DNA of 64,000 nt from Neobacillus sp. PS2-9 (GCF_030915525.1 NZ_CP133269.1:2391001-2455000); one strand, 5' to 3'. Counted from the stretch's first letter, positions 8,557-18,269 are shown. The notes: generated by a model not told the origin, from the letters alone. Made by a program: numbers and translations.

Positions 8557-9240
8557 ATGGCTGTTATTCCTAGACCTGCATCAACTGTTGTATTAATGAA
8601 CGATTTGTCTCAGGTCTACATGACCAAAAGACCAACAACCATGAAATTTTTTGGTGGTTATTGTGTTTTTCCTGGGGGTGCGGTAGATAAGACTGACTAT
8701 GAAATTGATAGTCATTACATTAAGTATGGAAACCATGATGAGACCTTTCATCCTGCTTATTATGTAGCTGCAGCAAGAGAATTGTTTGAAGAAGTAGGGA
8801 TACTACTTGTAAGTACTGGAGACGGAGCTCTTACTAATATAGAATCAGATAAGGTAAATAAATACCGTCGTCTTCTTCTGAATCGAGAAATGTCATTCCT
8901 AAATATGTTGGAACAAGAAGGATTTCAGCTGCAACTTGAAAACTTAACCTATTTTGGACATCTCGTTACACCAGAGGTTAACCCCATTCGATTTGATACA
9001 AGATTTTTTCTCACTCAACTGCCTACTGGACAATTTCCCAATCCTGATAGTAATGAGATTGATGAGGCCTTTTGGTTCTCTCCAGAAGAGGCAATATGCG
9101 CTCATCAAAATGGAGACATTTCGTTGGCTCCCCCAACCATTCTAGCACTTAAAACCATTATGAACTTCAATAAAGGCGGCCCTTTAATGATGCCAGATCT
9201 AGAAACTGCAAAAAAATGGTTGATAGAAAATAAAAATTAA
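8557..9240 (+). CDS. NUDIX hydrolase
   Basis: A 227-residue NUDIX-family pyrophosphohydrolase acting on a nucleoside-diphosphate-linked or CoA-like substrate. The NUDIX box is split by an insertion: PGGAVD comes first and AAARELFEEVGILL, holding the REUxEExGU core, follows about 35 residues later, as in the larger NUDT19-like members. The ATG at 8557 is preceded by GTGGAGGGA; the longer TTG frame from 8521 runs through this ribosome site and is less likely. It appears monocistronic; the substrate is unknown. Confidence 0.82.
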   Translation: MAVIPRPASTVVLMNDLSQVYMTKRPTTMKFFGGYCVFPGGAVDKTDYEIDSHYIKYGNHDETFHPAYYVAAARELFEEVGILLVSTGDGALTNIESDKVNKYRRLLLNREMSFLNMLEQEGFQLQLENLTYFGHLVTPEVNPIRFDTRFFLTQLPTGQFPNPDSNEIDEAFWFSPEEAICAHQNGDISLAPPTILALKTIMNFNKGGPLMMPDLETAKKWLIENKN

Positions 9241-9269
9241 ATAGAACGGTTGTTCGTATATGTTTATAA

Positions 9270-10085
9270 TTACTTTGTCTCAAATGAGTGGTTATTTTGG
9301 TTGTTAACCATTCTTTGTGGCCGAGTGGCTTTGTACCATTGGAAGCAAAGTATGATGATAAGTATTAGGTCAATAGCATCTCCCCCATAGTACATAAGTA
9401 TTGCACCGGATTCTGCCTGATTCGCGGAAATTCCTTGCGGGGGATAAGCATAAATGTACTTGGAAAGGACATTGTGACCGGTTAAGGCCAATACCAGTAC
9501 CATGGCTCGATAGGCAAAGCTTGTCCGGTGTGGTGTTGGATCTATATTGATAAATGCCGAAGTAAAGGCAAAACCAGCGAGAAATACATGAAAATGTACT
9601 ACCACGTGGAGCAAAATACTTTGTTGCATTGAAATGTATAGACTGCTAGTGTACAATACCCAAAGTCCTCCCATATTGAGGAGGGAGGCAATAATTGGGT
9701 TATTAATAAATCGGATCGGTGCAGTTCTTAAAATCTTTGAAAGGGTACGAGCTGTTCTTACATTTATCGTTCGGAAAACAAGTGTCAAAGGGGCTGCCAG
9801 TACCATTAAAAGTGGAGCCAGCATCCCAAGAAGGAGATGACCAATCATGTGCACATTAAAGTACATATGACCATAAACACTGATTGGCCCAGCAACTGCC
9901 CCCATAGCGCAGGAAACTCCGACAAACCATAAAACAACACGGTAAACAGGCCATGTCTTATGCTGGCGAATGGTTAAGAACACAAATACAAGATAGATAA
10001 CTAATAACAAAACAAAAGGCATTGCTAATAGCAATTGGAGCGAAAAATTCCCCATAGGTTCTTCCATGTGATGATTGGAATGCAT
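9270..10085 (-). CDS. CtaG-like cytochrome c oxidase assembly membrane protein
   Basis: A 271-residue integral membrane protein of the CtaG (caa3-type oxidase assembly) family, with about seven hydrophobic helices. Conserved features are GHMYFNVHMIGHLLLGMLAP, VVHFHVFLAGFAF and a C-terminal YYGGDAIDLILIIILCFQWY; the His residues are probably copper-related. The ATG at 10085 lies one base after the stop of the upstream DUF2243 gene, so the pair is translationally coupled; a TTG at 10130 is less likely. Confidence 0.82.
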   Translation of the reverse strand: MHSNHHMEEPMGNFSLQLLLAMPFVLLLVIYLVFVFLTIRQHKTWPVYRVVLWFVGVSCAMGAVAGPISVYGHMYFNVHMIGHLLLGMLAPLLMVLAAPLTLVFRTINVRTARTLSKILRTAPIRFINNPIIASLLNMGGLWVLYTSSLYISMQQSILLHVVVHFHVFLAGFAFTSAFINIDPTPHRTSFAYRAMVLVLALTGHNVLSKYIYAYPPQGISANQAESGAILMYYGGDAIDLILIIILCFQWYKATRPQRMVNNQNNHSFETK

Positions 10086-10086
10086 A

Positions 10087-10584
10087 CTAACTTGCAGCCC
10101 CCCTGATTTTTTTTGCACTGCGGATGACAAGAACGATCCCTATTATAATCATAATGATAGAAGTAATATGCCAAACCATGTCGTAGGGCAAGATTGGGAC
10201 ATTATAACGAATTTGGTGAAGTCGCATCAGTTTATGCTGAATCGTACCATCATAAAATTGAAACCCTCCAGCACCGAGCAGTACTCCTCCCATCCACCTC
10301 ATTGGTAACCATGCATTTCTTCGCCGAAAGTCAGCCAACATAAACAACCCACCCACTGTGGCAAACCAACTAAACGCGTGGAAAAAACCATCTGAAACTA
10401 GACCGATTGCTTTTGTTGATTTATCGTAAAAATGGTGCCAATGCAGCAATTGATGAAATACCGTTTCATCAATACAAGCAACTAATCCAATTCCGAATAG
10501 AATGCCAGACCATAGATTACGATTTATGTATATAGAACGGGTGGGCCCGTTTGAAATGTCTTTTGGATATACATTTTTCTCCAT
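10087..10584 (-). CDS. DUF2243 membrane protein
   Basis: A 165-residue protein with four hydrophobic helices and the DUF2243 pattern: NLWSGILFGIGLVACIDETVFHQLLHWHHFYD, then a helix with FHAFSWFATVGGLF. GGAGGAACTT precedes the ATG. It is followed immediately by the CtaG-like gene, and this pairing recurs in bacilli, suggesting a joint role in terminal oxidase or copper handling. That role is inferred from context; the domain itself has no established function. Confidence 0.8.
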   Translation of the reverse strand: MEKNVYPKDISNGPTRSIYINRNLWSGILFGIGLVACIDETVFHQLLHWHHFYDKSTKAIGLVSDGFFHAFSWFATVGGLFMLADFRRRNAWLPMRWMGGVLLGAGGFQFYDGTIQHKLMRLHQIRYNVPILPYDMVWHITSIIMIIIGIVLVIRSAKKIRGAAS

Positions 10585-10670
10585 AAGTTCCTCCGTAATT
10601 TACTAAATTACTAATATTTTCTCCTAAATATAATGAAGTAATCACTATTGGGGAAAATTCCAATCATAAA

Positions 10671-10712
10671 AAAGCCATCGAATACTAAAAATGAAACTTA
10701 GTATACGACGGC
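10671..10712 (-). terminator. Rho-independent terminator
   Basis: A 15-bp inverted repeat with two mismatches (10674-10688 with 10698-10712), read on the minus strand into a TTTTTT run; it follows the hydroxyacid dehydrogenase. Confidence 0.75.
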
Positions 10713-10726
10713 ATTATATTGACTTA

Positions 10727-11707
10727 CTATACTCCTTTAAACGCTTCAGGATTTACTATATTCTTAGGTCGTTTTCCTGTTAGGCCAGCAAGTATATTTT
10801 CTACAGCTAAATTAGCCATTTTCAATTCGGTTTCAAAGGTAGATGATCCGATATGCGGAGTTGTGACAACATTAGGGAATTGAAGAAGTGGATGGTTTTC
10901 ATTTATGGGTTCTATTCGGTAAACATCCAATGCTGCACCATATATCTCTTTTTTTCTCAGTGCCTCAATAAGAGCAGATTCATCGACTGTTTTTCCACGG
11001 GAACCATTTACAAAAACACAAGAATTCTTCATTAACTTAAATTCACGTTCACCAATTAAATTCTCTGTATCAGGTGTAAGTGGGGTCATCAAACAAACAA
11101 AATCTGATTCCTTTAGGAGTGTATCAAGGTCACAATATGTAGCATCATATATTTCCTCAGCTTCAATATTACGGCTGCGATTATGATACAAAATTTTCAT
11201 ATCAAATCCCAAATGTCCTCGTTTAGCTATTGTTGAGCCGATTTTTCCCATTCCAATAATCCCCAATGTTTTATGATGGACATCAATGGCAAATTGATCG
11301 GTTGTTAAATGTCCTTTCCACTTTCCATTTTTCACGAAGCGGTCTAATTCCGAAATGCGTCTTGCTGCTGTAAGGAGAATCCCGAATATTGCATCAGCCG
11401 TTGTATCTTCTAATACGCCAGGAGTATTTGTTCCCATTACCCCACGCTTTGTCATCTCATCGAGAGATAGATTATTAAAACCAGTAGAGTTATTTGAGAC
11501 AATTTTTAACAGAGGGGCATGTTCTAGTAATTCCTTGTCAACAGGAAGGGCTAGACCCACAATACCTTCAGCCTGCTTAAGTGCATGTAAAAAAGCAGAG
11601 TCTGTTTTGGGGTTAATTCCGTCAAAAAATTCCACTTCGAAACGATTATCAAGTTGTTCAAGAGCTTCTGTTAATACAAAGTTATAGGCTATTATTTTTC
11701 TTTTCAT
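10727..11707 (-). CDS. D-2-hydroxyacid dehydrogenase (NAD-dependent)
   Basis: A 326-residue member of the D-isomer-specific 2-hydroxyacid dehydrogenases, such as glyoxylate/hydroxypyruvate or 2-ketogluconate reductases. The NAD-binding GMGKIGSTIAKRG is central. The catalytic Arg is in NGSRGKTVDE, the Glu in YRIEPI, and the catalytic His in TTPHIGSSTFE. The ATG at 11707 is taken because AGGGG lies upstream and the extra 17 residues of the longer frame are not family-like. It is a single gene; the physiological substrate is not determined. Confidence 0.87.
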   Translation of the reverse strand: MKRKIIAYNFVLTEALEQLDNRFEVEFFDGINPKTDSAFLHALKQAEGIVGLALPVDKELLEHAPLLKIVSNNSTGFNNLSLDEMTKRGVMGTNTPGVLEDTTADAIFGILLTAARRISELDRFVKNGKWKGHLTTDQFAIDVHHKTLGIIGMGKIGSTIAKRGHLGFDMKILYHNRSRNIEAEEIYDATYCDLDTLLKESDFVCLMTPLTPDTENLIGEREFKLMKNSCVFVNGSRGKTVDESALIEALRKKEIYGAALDVYRIEPINENHPLLQFPNVVTTPHIGSSTFETELKMANLAVENILAGLTGKRPKNIVNPEAFKGV

Positions 11708-11844
11708 CAAAAAGGGAACCCCTGTTCTTATGCATATTTTATATCTATAACTTGACATAGAATGTGGTGTGAGTCAACCAGTCTCATAGAAAGGAATATG
11801 ATTATTATGAAAAAAAAGGGGTAGTATTTTGTTTTAGGACTAAA

Positions 11845-11888
11845 GTACCAACTTTGTAATAAATGGAAAGTTTGTACCTCTTTTTTAA
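11845..11888 (+). terminator. Stem-loop with T run upstream of the TRAP operon
   Basis: GTACCAACTTT (11845-11855) pairs imperfectly with AAAGTTTGTAC (11867-11877), followed by CTCTTTTTT. It may end an upstream transcript or act as a leader attenuator, since no gene lies between it and the operon. Confidence 0.4.
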
Positions 11889-11934
11889 TAAGTATGGATA
11901 CGAGAAAGTAATTTAATAAAGGGGGAACTTTTAG

Positions 11935-12936
11935 TTGAAAAAGAAAAGGTTAAATCTTTCGATGGTCTTTCTTTTAACCATGTCTATGATTCTCGCAGCT
12001 TGCGGCAGTAAGGATGAGGGGGGAGAAAAAGAGGGAACAGGAGGAAAACAGACAGAGGAAAAACCAAAATTTATTAGTATTCTTACAGGTGGTACAGGTG
12101 GTACCTATTATCCGTTAGGTGGGTCGTTTGCAAAAATCATTAAGGATGCAACAGGAATTGAAGCAAATGCGGAAACCTCTGGGGCATCTGCGGAAAATAT
12201 GACAACTCTTAAAAAGGGCGATGGCGAAATTGCATTTACCCAAACAGATATTGCTTCATATGCAAATCAAGGGAAGTTGATGTTTAAAGATAATAAGGTA
12301 GACAATGTCAAAGCAATTGCTACTCTATACCCTGAAACGATACAACTAGTAACAACGAAGAAATCCGGGATTAAATCCGTCGAAGATTTAAAAGGGAAAA
12401 AGGTATCCATTGGTGCTCCTGGATCTGGAACTGCTGCGAATGCTGAACAAATTCTTGAAGTGCACGGGATGACCTTAAATGATGTAAAGAAACAAGACCT
12501 ATCCTTTGATGAATCCACACAAGGAATTCAAGATGGTACCATTGATGCAGCATTTGTTACAGCAGGTACACCAACAGGTGCTGTTGAAGGACTTTCGGCA
12601 ACTGAGGATGTAGTCATTATCCCGATTGAACAGGACAAAATTGATGCCCTTATCAAAAAGTATCCTTATTATGTAAAGGATGAAGTGCCTGCGGGTACGT
12701 ATGGTTTAAAGGATAAGGTAACCACTGTCGCTGTTCAAGCAATGTTAGTGGTAAGAAGTGATCTTTCTGAAAAAGTAGTCTACGATATTACGAAGGCCAT
12801 CTTTGAAAATCTAGACCAAGTAACACATGCAAAAGGAAAGTTAATAAAAGTTGAAAATGCGCTAAACGGCGTAGGAATTGACGTTCATCCGGGTGCACAA
12901 AAATATTTTGATGAAAAGGGTGTTAAGGCACCTTAA
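11935..12936 (+). CDS. TAXI-family TRAP transporter solute-binding lipoprotein
   Basis: Extracytoplasmic substrate-binding subunit of a TAXI-type TRAP transporter. A signal peptide ends in the lipobox LAAC with Cys at residue 23, and the TAXI signature TGGTGGTYYPLGG begins the mature domain. Length is 333 residues. The start is TTG at 11935, preceded by AAAGGGGGAAC. It is the first gene of a three-gene operon with a DUF1850 protein and a fused permease. The ligand is probably a carboxylate, but this cannot be read from the sequence. Confidence 0.92.
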   Translation: MKKKRLNLSMVFLLTMSMILAACGSKDEGGEKEGTGGKQTEEKPKFISILTGGTGGTYYPLGGSFAKIIKDATGIEANAETSGASAENMTTLKKGDGEIAFTQTDIASYANQGKLMFKDNKVDNVKAIATLYPETIQLVTTKKSGIKSVEDLKGKKVSIGAPGSGTAANAEQILEVHGMTLNDVKKQDLSFDESTQGIQDGTIDAAFVTAGTPTGAVEGLSATEDVVIIPIEQDKIDALIKKYPYYVKDEVPAGTYGLKDKVTTVAVQAMLVVRSDLSEKVVYDITKAIFENLDQVTHAKGKLIKVENALNGVGIDVHPGAQKYFDEKGVKAP

Positions 12937-12959
12937 TAATATTGTTCGTATTGGTGTGT

Positions 12960-12986
12960 GACCGGCAGCACTGTAGCTTGCCGGTC
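12960..12986 (+). terminator. Intercistronic hairpin in the TRAP operon
   Basis: GACCGGCA (12960-12967) pairs with TGCCGGTC (12979-12986) without a T run. Such hairpins between binding-protein and permease genes often stabilise the 5' message or attenuate readthrough, giving excess binding protein. Confidence 0.5.
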
Positions 12987-13019
12987 TCACTTTCTCCATA
13001 TCTTAAAAAAGGAGTGTAT

Positions 13020-13553
13020 ATGAGACGGAAAAAGTTATTACTAAGTATCATCTTGCTAGCATCCTGCTTTTTTATTGCTATTACTCTCATAGTGTTTATA
13101 CCACTAAAGCTAGCGATTGTTTTTCAACCATTTCATTCCTATGCCAAGCTAGCTTATATTCCATTAAAAGGTGAATCTGAGTTCCAGATCAAATATACAC
13201 ACTCGATCCATTTAACAGATGTAGTCGAAAGCTACAAAATTACAACAAGTCAGCAAATACAACAGTATGAGCTGATGTATGAGGATTTTTCGATTGGTAT
13301 GCCCTCTAATGCGGAGGTAGGTGAAACATTTGAACAACAAAATGGAAAATATTACATCAAAAATATGAAACGAGTCTTTCCTTATTTTTATTTACGAATT
13401 GGCCAGGTTCGGGCTAATCATCGGGTGATTTTTCAAAGCAACGAATATCCTCTATCCCGAGCCATAAAACCTGGTACTTCTGTCAAAGTAGAGGTACGAA
13501 AGATAACCTTTTTTCAGCAATGGAAAGGAGTGAATATCCTTGAGTCACTATGA
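13020..13553 (+). CDS. DUF1850 TRAP-associated membrane-anchored protein
   Basis: A 177-residue protein with one N-terminal hydrophobic segment (LLLSIILLASCFFIAITLIV) and a DUF1850 domain: FQIKYTHSIHLTDVVESY at the core and FPYFYLRIGQVRANHRV towards the end. DUF1850 proteins are consistently encoded between the TAXI binding protein and the fused permease. The ATG at 13020 follows AAAAAAGGAG; the longer frame runs through the hairpin and is rejected. It overlaps the permease start by 14 bp. Confidence 0.8.
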   Translation: MRRKKLLLSIILLASCFFIAITLIVFIPLKLAIVFQPFHSYAKLAYIPLKGESEFQIKYTHSIHLTDVVESYKITTSQQIQQYELMYEDFSIGMPSNAEVGETFEQQNGKYYIKNMKRVFPYFYLRIGQVRANHRVIFQSNEYPLSRAIKPGTSVKVEVRKITFFQQWKGVNILESL

Positions 13554-15495
13554 AGAAGCACTTTCTGAAGAAAAACAGCAGGAATTGATGGAGAAGTATG
13601 ACCCAGAAGCTGGAACTAGGCAGTTGACGGGTGTATTTGGCTGGATTGCCTTTTTGGGTTTATTAGCATTTTCCCTATTTCATCTCTATACTGGCATATT
13701 CGGAGTGTTAACCGCTCAACTTCAACGATCTATCCATTTAGGATTCGCCCTTGCACTTATTTTTTTACTTTTTCCAGCTCGTAGAAAAAATAGAGGCAAG
13801 GAACACCGTGTAGTTTGGTATGATTTAATATTGGCCATATTTTCTGTTATCGTCGGTATTTATTGGCCATTGATGATGGATGATTTGGTTCTACGCGCAG
13901 GAAATGTAACCAATCTTGATTTTTATGTTGGACTTGTTGCAATTTTATTAGTATTAGAAGCAACGCGTCGTGCGGTTGGCTTGCCAATTACAATTATTGC
14001 TGTAATTTTTATGGGGTATGCTATTTTCGGCCCTTATATGCCAGGATTCATTGCCCACCGAGGCCTGGATCTCGAACGATTAGTCCAAACAATGTTTTTT
14101 ACCACTGAAGGAATATTAGGCACTCCAATTGCAGTTTCTTCCACTTTTATTTTTCTTTTCCTCCTTTTCGGTTCTTTTTTAATAAAAACAGGGGTTGGTG
14201 AATATTTTAATGACCTTTCCATTGCGATTGCTGGCAGGAGCGTTGGTGGCCCAGCGAAAGTCGCTGTTTTCTCTAGCGCTTTACAGGGGACGATTAGTGG
14301 AAGTTCTGTTGCAAATGTGGTTACCTCAGGCGCCTTCACTATACCTATGATGAAAAATCTTGGCTACAAGAAGGAATTTGCCGGTGCAGTGGAAGCTTCA
14401 TCTTCAACAGGTGGCCAATTAATGCCACCAGTAATGGGTGCTGCTGCCTTCTTAATGGTAGAATTCATCGGTGGTGGAATAAGCTATTGGGATATTGCAA
14501 AGGCTGCAGCAATTCCAGCGATACTTTATTTTACCGGTATATGGATTATGACACATTTAGAAGCGAAGCGAATTGGGCTAAGAGGGTTAACAAAGGAAGA
14601 AATGCCAAATCGGAAAGAAGTGCTTAAAAAGCTGTATTTGCTGCTACCAATTATCGCAATTATCATACTCTTAATGTCTGGTATGAGTGTGATCCGCTCA
14701 GCCTTATGGTCAATTGTAATAACTGTTTTGGTAAGTGCGTTCAGAAAAGATACTAGGATTGGTTTTAAAGGAACAGTTGATGCATTGGTAGATGGAGCGC
14801 GGTCCGCACTGGGAGTTGCTGCAGCCACTGCAGCCGCAGGGATTATTGTTGGAGTGGTGACAAAAACGGGGTTAGGCTTAAAAATGGCAAACGGTTTGCT
14901 AGATTTAGCGGGAGGCGCTTTATTGCCAACATTATTTTTAACAATGATTGCAGCGCTTATCTTAGGAATGGGATCTCCAACGACAGCAAATTATGTGATT
15001 ACATCAACGATTGCAGCACCAGCTATTATCTTATTAGGTGTACCTGATTTATCTGCTCATTTATTTGTGTTTTACTTTGGTATCGTGGCAGATATAACCC
15101 CTCCTGTTGCCTTAGCTGCATTTGCTGCAGCAGCCATTTCTGGAGGTGAGCCGTTTAAAACTGGTGTTGAGTCGTCAAAACTTGCTATTTCAGCTTTTAT
15201 CATTCCTTATATGTTTGTTTTATCACCGCAATTGTTAATGATTGATACAACATGGACGTATCTTATTTGGGTGGTATTTACAGCATTTATTGGGATGTTT
15301 GCCATAAGTGCTGGAGTAATTGGGTACTGGATGAGAAAAATGTTCTGGATTGAAAGGATAGTAGCTATAATTGCTGGATTGTGTCTTATATATCCAGAAA
15401 AGATTAGTGACATCATTGGGCTAGTTTCATTTGGAATCTTGTTGGGTCTTCAATTCTTCCATAAAAGCGAAAAAATGCGACAAACAGGAAAATAA
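13540..15495 (+). CDS. TRAP transporter fused permease (DctQ-DctM)
   Basis: A 651-residue permease in which the small (DctQ-like) and large (DctM-like) TRAP membrane subunits are fused. It has many hydrophobic helices, the family stretches AVFSSALQGTISGSSVANV, STGGQLMPPVMGAAAFLM and LGMGSPTTANYVI, and a charged N-terminal tail. It imports the ligand of the TAXI protein using an ion gradient. The start is TTG at 13540 with GGAGTG upstream, overlapping the DUF1850 gene. Confidence 0.93.
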   Translation: MSHYEEALSEEKQQELMEKYDPEAGTRQLTGVFGWIAFLGLLAFSLFHLYTGIFGVLTAQLQRSIHLGFALALIFLLFPARRKNRGKEHRVVWYDLILAIFSVIVGIYWPLMMDDLVLRAGNVTNLDFYVGLVAILLVLEATRRAVGLPITIIAVIFMGYAIFGPYMPGFIAHRGLDLERLVQTMFFTTEGILGTPIAVSSTFIFLFLLFGSFLIKTGVGEYFNDLSIAIAGRSVGGPAKVAVFSSALQGTISGSSVANVVTSGAFTIPMMKNLGYKKEFAGAVEASSSTGGQLMPPVMGAAAFLMVEFIGGGISYWDIAKAAAIPAILYFTGIWIMTHLEAKRIGLRGLTKEEMPNRKEVLKKLYLLLPIIAIIILLMSGMSVIRSALWSIVITVLVSAFRKDTRIGFKGTVDALVDGARSALGVAAATAAAGIIVGVVTKTGLGLKMANGLLDLAGGALLPTLFLTMIAALILGMGSPTTANYVITSTIAAPAIILLGVPDLSAHLFVFYFGIVADITPPVALAAFAAAAISGGEPFKTGVESSKLAISAFIIPYMFVLSPQLLMIDTTWTYLIWVVFTAFIGMFAISAGVIGYWMRKMFWIERIVAIIAGLCLIYPEKISDIIGLVSFGILLGLQFFHKSEKMRQTGK

Positions 15496-15537
15496 AGAAG
15501 GATGTTAATACTTTTAAGATTGGAATAAAAATAGGTA

Positions 15538-15567
15538 AAGCCCTCAATTAATTTGAGGGCTTATTTG
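15538..15567 (+). terminator. Rho-independent terminator
   Basis: AAGCCCTCAA / TTGAGGGCTT stem after the TRAP operon. The following ~285 bp up to the ftsZ-like gene contain no recognisable feature beyond its ribosome site. Confidence 0.75.
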
Positions 15568-15853
15568 CTATTAAAAATATTTAAAATTCTTATTACTTAC
15601 CGTTCAATATGACTAATTGTCCAAATTTCGACATTTCCTGTTGGAACCTTTACCAAAGTTTAGTAGAATAGTAGGAAAGATAAAGTGTAAAACTATTTCT
15701 GATAGGGCAACTTTCTCACTATATAAAATACCAGTATAGTTTGCTAAAATAACAATAAGTAGAATAGATTTCTACAAAATACATAGTAACAAAGTCTATG
15801 ATGAATTTTTTGAATAATGTGGCAATGTAGTAGCCGAGTAGGAGGAATTATTA

Positions 15854-17050
15854 ATGTGGGATTTTAATATGGATATAGATCAGGTAGCTAGAATTAAAGT
15901 AATAGGTGTTGGTGGAGGAGGAAACAATGCCGTTAATCGAATGATTGAGGCAGGAATTCAAGGTGTGGAATTTATAGCAGTTAATACTGACGCACAAGCT
16001 CTCAATCTATCAAAAGCAGAGATTAGGATGCAAATTGGTGCTACATTGACAAGAGGATTAGGAGCAGGTGCAAATCCAGAAGTAGGTAGGAAAGCAGTGG
16101 AGGAAAGCAGGAGTCAACTGCAAGAGGTGTTAAAGGGTGCAGATATGGTCTTCGTAACAGCCGGTATGGGCGGAGGAACTGGAACAGGTGCGGCTCCTGC
16201 AATTGCCCAAATTTCCCGTGAACTTGGGGCACTAACTATTGGAGTAGTTACACGTCCGTTTGGATTTGAAGGAAAAAAACGTGCATCAAACGCTCAAAGT
16301 GGAATCGATTTAATGAGGAAAGCGGTTGACACTCTTATCATTATTCCAAATGATCGTTTATTACAAATTGTAGATAAAAAAACACCGATGATCCAAGCCT
16401 TCCGAGAAGCAGATAATGTTCTACGCCAAGGTGTACAAGGGATTTCCGATTTGATTGCAGTTCCTGGATTAATCAATCTTGATTTTGCTGACGTAAAAAC
16501 GATCATGTCTAATCAAGGTACAGCTCTAATGGGGATTGGAGTAGCAAAGGGCGATGGACGTGCGGTGGAAGCGGCCAAAAAGGCAATTTCTAGCCCATTA
16601 CTCGAGACTTCAATCAATGGTGCTCAAGGAATATTAATGAATATTACCGGAGGAACCGATTTAAGTTTGTATGAAGTTCAAGAGGCTGCAGACCTTGTTG
16701 CTTCTGCAGCAGACCATGAATTAAACATGATTTTTGGTTCAATTATTAATGAAAATTTTAAAAATGAAATCATGATAACGGTGATAGCGACAGGCTTCTC
16801 AGATGAACAACCTTCACACAAAAATGTGTCATCTGTTCCTTCAAGGGAAGGGAAGTCTAGACCACAGTTTGGAACCCTTCAACCTAAACAGGAACCATAT
16901 GTCCGTGAGGAATCGGTTGTTGATAACAGTCGACAGTTGAAGGAACAGGAAGAACCGAAAAATGATTATAGTCATCATCAAGTTCATGAGTCAGACGATT
17001 CACTTGATATTCCAACATTTTTACGAAATCGGAATAAAAGGAATAGATAG
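15854..17050 (+). CDS. ftsZ: FtsZ homologue encoded outside the division cluster
   Basis: Tubulin-like GTPase that forms the division ring. All core elements are intact: [14 protein letters not shown], the GTP-binding GGGTGTG at 106-112, NTDAQALNL, the T7 loop NLDFAD at 208-213, and the C-terminal partner-binding peptide [12 protein letters not shown]. Length is 398 residues. Compared with B. subtilis FtsZ from memory, it differs at otherwise steady places ([10 protein letters not shown] for [23 protein letters not shown] for GIATGENRAAEAA). No ftsA lies upstream: the neighbours are a TRAP operon and proline dehydrogenase, with terminators on both sides. It is therefore probably a second FtsZ. 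Confidence 0.9.
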   Translation: MWDFNMDIDQVARIKVIGVGGGGNNAVNRMIEAGIQGVEFIAVNTDAQALNLSKAEIRMQIGATLTRGLGAGANPEVGRKAVEESRSQLQEVLKGADMVFVTAGMGGGTGTGAAPAIAQISRELGALTIGVVTRPFGFEGKKRASNAQSGIDLMRKAVDTLIIIPNDRLLQIVDKKTPMIQAFREADNVLRQGVQGISDLIAVPGLINLDFADVKTIMSNQGTALMGIGVAKGDGRAVEAAKKAISSPLLETSINGAQGILMNITGGTDLSLYEVQEAADLVASAADHELNMIFGSIINENFKNEIMITVIATGFSDEQPSHKNVSSVPSREGKSRPQFGTLQPKQEPYVREESVVDNSRQLKEQEEPKNDYSHHQVHESDDSLDIPTFLRNRNKRNR

Positions 17051-17102
17051 CCTTAGTTTGGGTACAAATAGAAGAGAAATAGAAGTTGAAAGAATAATAG
17101 CG

Positions 17103-17135
17103 AGCTCATTTCTATTATAGAAATGAGCTTTCCTT
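17103..17135 (+). terminator. Rho-independent terminator
   Basis: Perfect 11-bp stem AGCTCATTTCT / AGAAATGAGCT followed by TTCCTT; it isolates the ftsZ-like gene from the next transcript. Confidence 0.75.
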
Positions 17136-17228
17136 GTGGGATATCATCATATATTAGTCATGAAAATTGAACAAAAACCCAGCCAAATTCTTCGACATTA
17201 AGTTGGAATATTCGCAAAATAAATTTTA

Positions 17229-17248
17229 TTGAAAGCGTATGCTATAAT
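17229..17248 (+). promoter_or_regulatory. cre-like box overlapping the promoter of proline dehydrogenase
   Basis: TTGAAAGCGTATGCT (17229-17243) matches the CcpA consensus WTGNAARCGNWWNCA except for the last base. It overlaps an extended -10 element (TG-C-TATAAT, TATAAT at 17243-17248). Carbon catabolite repression of proline use is the inferred outcome. Confidence 0.5.
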
Positions 17249-17282
17249 GATGATATAAAAATCACTGCAAGGAGTAATCGCT

Positions 17283-18269
17283 ATGTTGAAAGATATTTTT
17301 ATGAGTTTATCTCAAAACCAATTTCTAAATAGTGCTGCTAAAAAATATGGTTTAAAAATGGGGGCACAAAGTGTCGTTGCAGGAACGAATATTGAAGAAG
17401 TTATTAAAAGTATAAAAGAGCTGAACTCACACGGAATTTCTTGTACAGTGGATAATTTAGGAGAGTTCGTTTTTAATGAAGAAGAGGCAAATGCTGCAAA
17501 AGAACAAATCCTTAATGTAATTGAAGCGATTCATGAACATAAAGTGGATGCGCATATTTCTTTAAAACCTACTCAATTGGGCTTAGATATTGAATATTCT
17601 TTCTGTTTAAATAACTTAAGAGAAATTGTTGATCTAGCAAACCGTTATGGTATCTTTGTAAATATAGATATGGAGGATTATAGTCATTTAAGTCCTACAT
17701 TTGATTTACTTGACGATCTTTCTTTAGAGTACGATAACGTTGGAACAGTTATTCAGTCTTATTTCCATCAGGCGCAAGAATATATAGAAAGATATAAAAA
17801 TTATCGCATCCGAATTGTAAAAGGTGCGTATAAAGAATCACCAGAAATCGCTTACCAAGATAAAAATGATATTGATGCTAATTTTATTAAAATATCTGAA
17901 TGGCATTTATTAAATGGTAAATTTACATCAATTGCTACTCATGACCATAGAATAATAAACTACTTAAAGGATTTTGTTAAAAAGAACAATATCCCAAATG
18001 ACAAGTACGAGTTCCAAATGTTATATGGATTTAGAAAAGAGCTGCAATTAAAGTTGGCAAGTGAAGGATACAATTTCTGCACATATGTTCCTTTTGGTAA
18101 TGACTGGTATGGATATTTCATGAGACGTCTAGCTGAACGGCCACAAAACTTAAATCTTGTTGCTAAACAAGTTTTCAACAAAAAAACAAATACAATTATT
18201 GGTGTAGCAGCAGGTGCATTCTTATTAGGTAAAATGACTAACAAGCAAACCAAGAAAAAAAGAAAATAA
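17283..18269 (+). CDS. Proline dehydrogenase
   Basis: FAD-dependent enzyme oxidising L-proline to pyrroline-5-carboxylate, the first step of proline use. The barrel contains HISLKPTQLGL, RIRIVKGAYKE, ATHDHR, YEFQMLYGFR and the substrate-binding block YVPFGNDWYGYFMRRLAERP. The length of 328 is about 25 residues above the usual Bacillus enzymes; the excess is a C-terminal hydrophobic stretch (IIGVAAGAFLLG) plus a Lys/Arg-rich tail, which looks like a membrane-attachment tail. AAGGAG precedes the ATG. The P5C dehydrogenase gene is not adjacent. Confidence 0.88.
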   Translation: MLKDIFMSLSQNQFLNSAAKKYGLKMGAQSVVAGTNIEEVIKSIKELNSHGISCTVDNLGEFVFNEEEANAAKEQILNVIEAIHEHKVDAHISLKPTQLGLDIEYSFCLNNLREIVDLANRYGIFVNIDMEDYSHLSPTFDLLDDLSLEYDNVGTVIQSYFHQAQEYIERYKNYRIRIVKGAYKESPEIAYQDKNDIDANFIKISEWHLLNGKFTSIATHDHRIINYLKDFVKKNNIPNDKYEFQMLYGFRKELQLKLASEGYNFCTYVPFGNDWYGYFMRRLAERPQNLNLVAKQVFNKKTNTIIGVAAGAFLLGKMTNKQTKKKRK

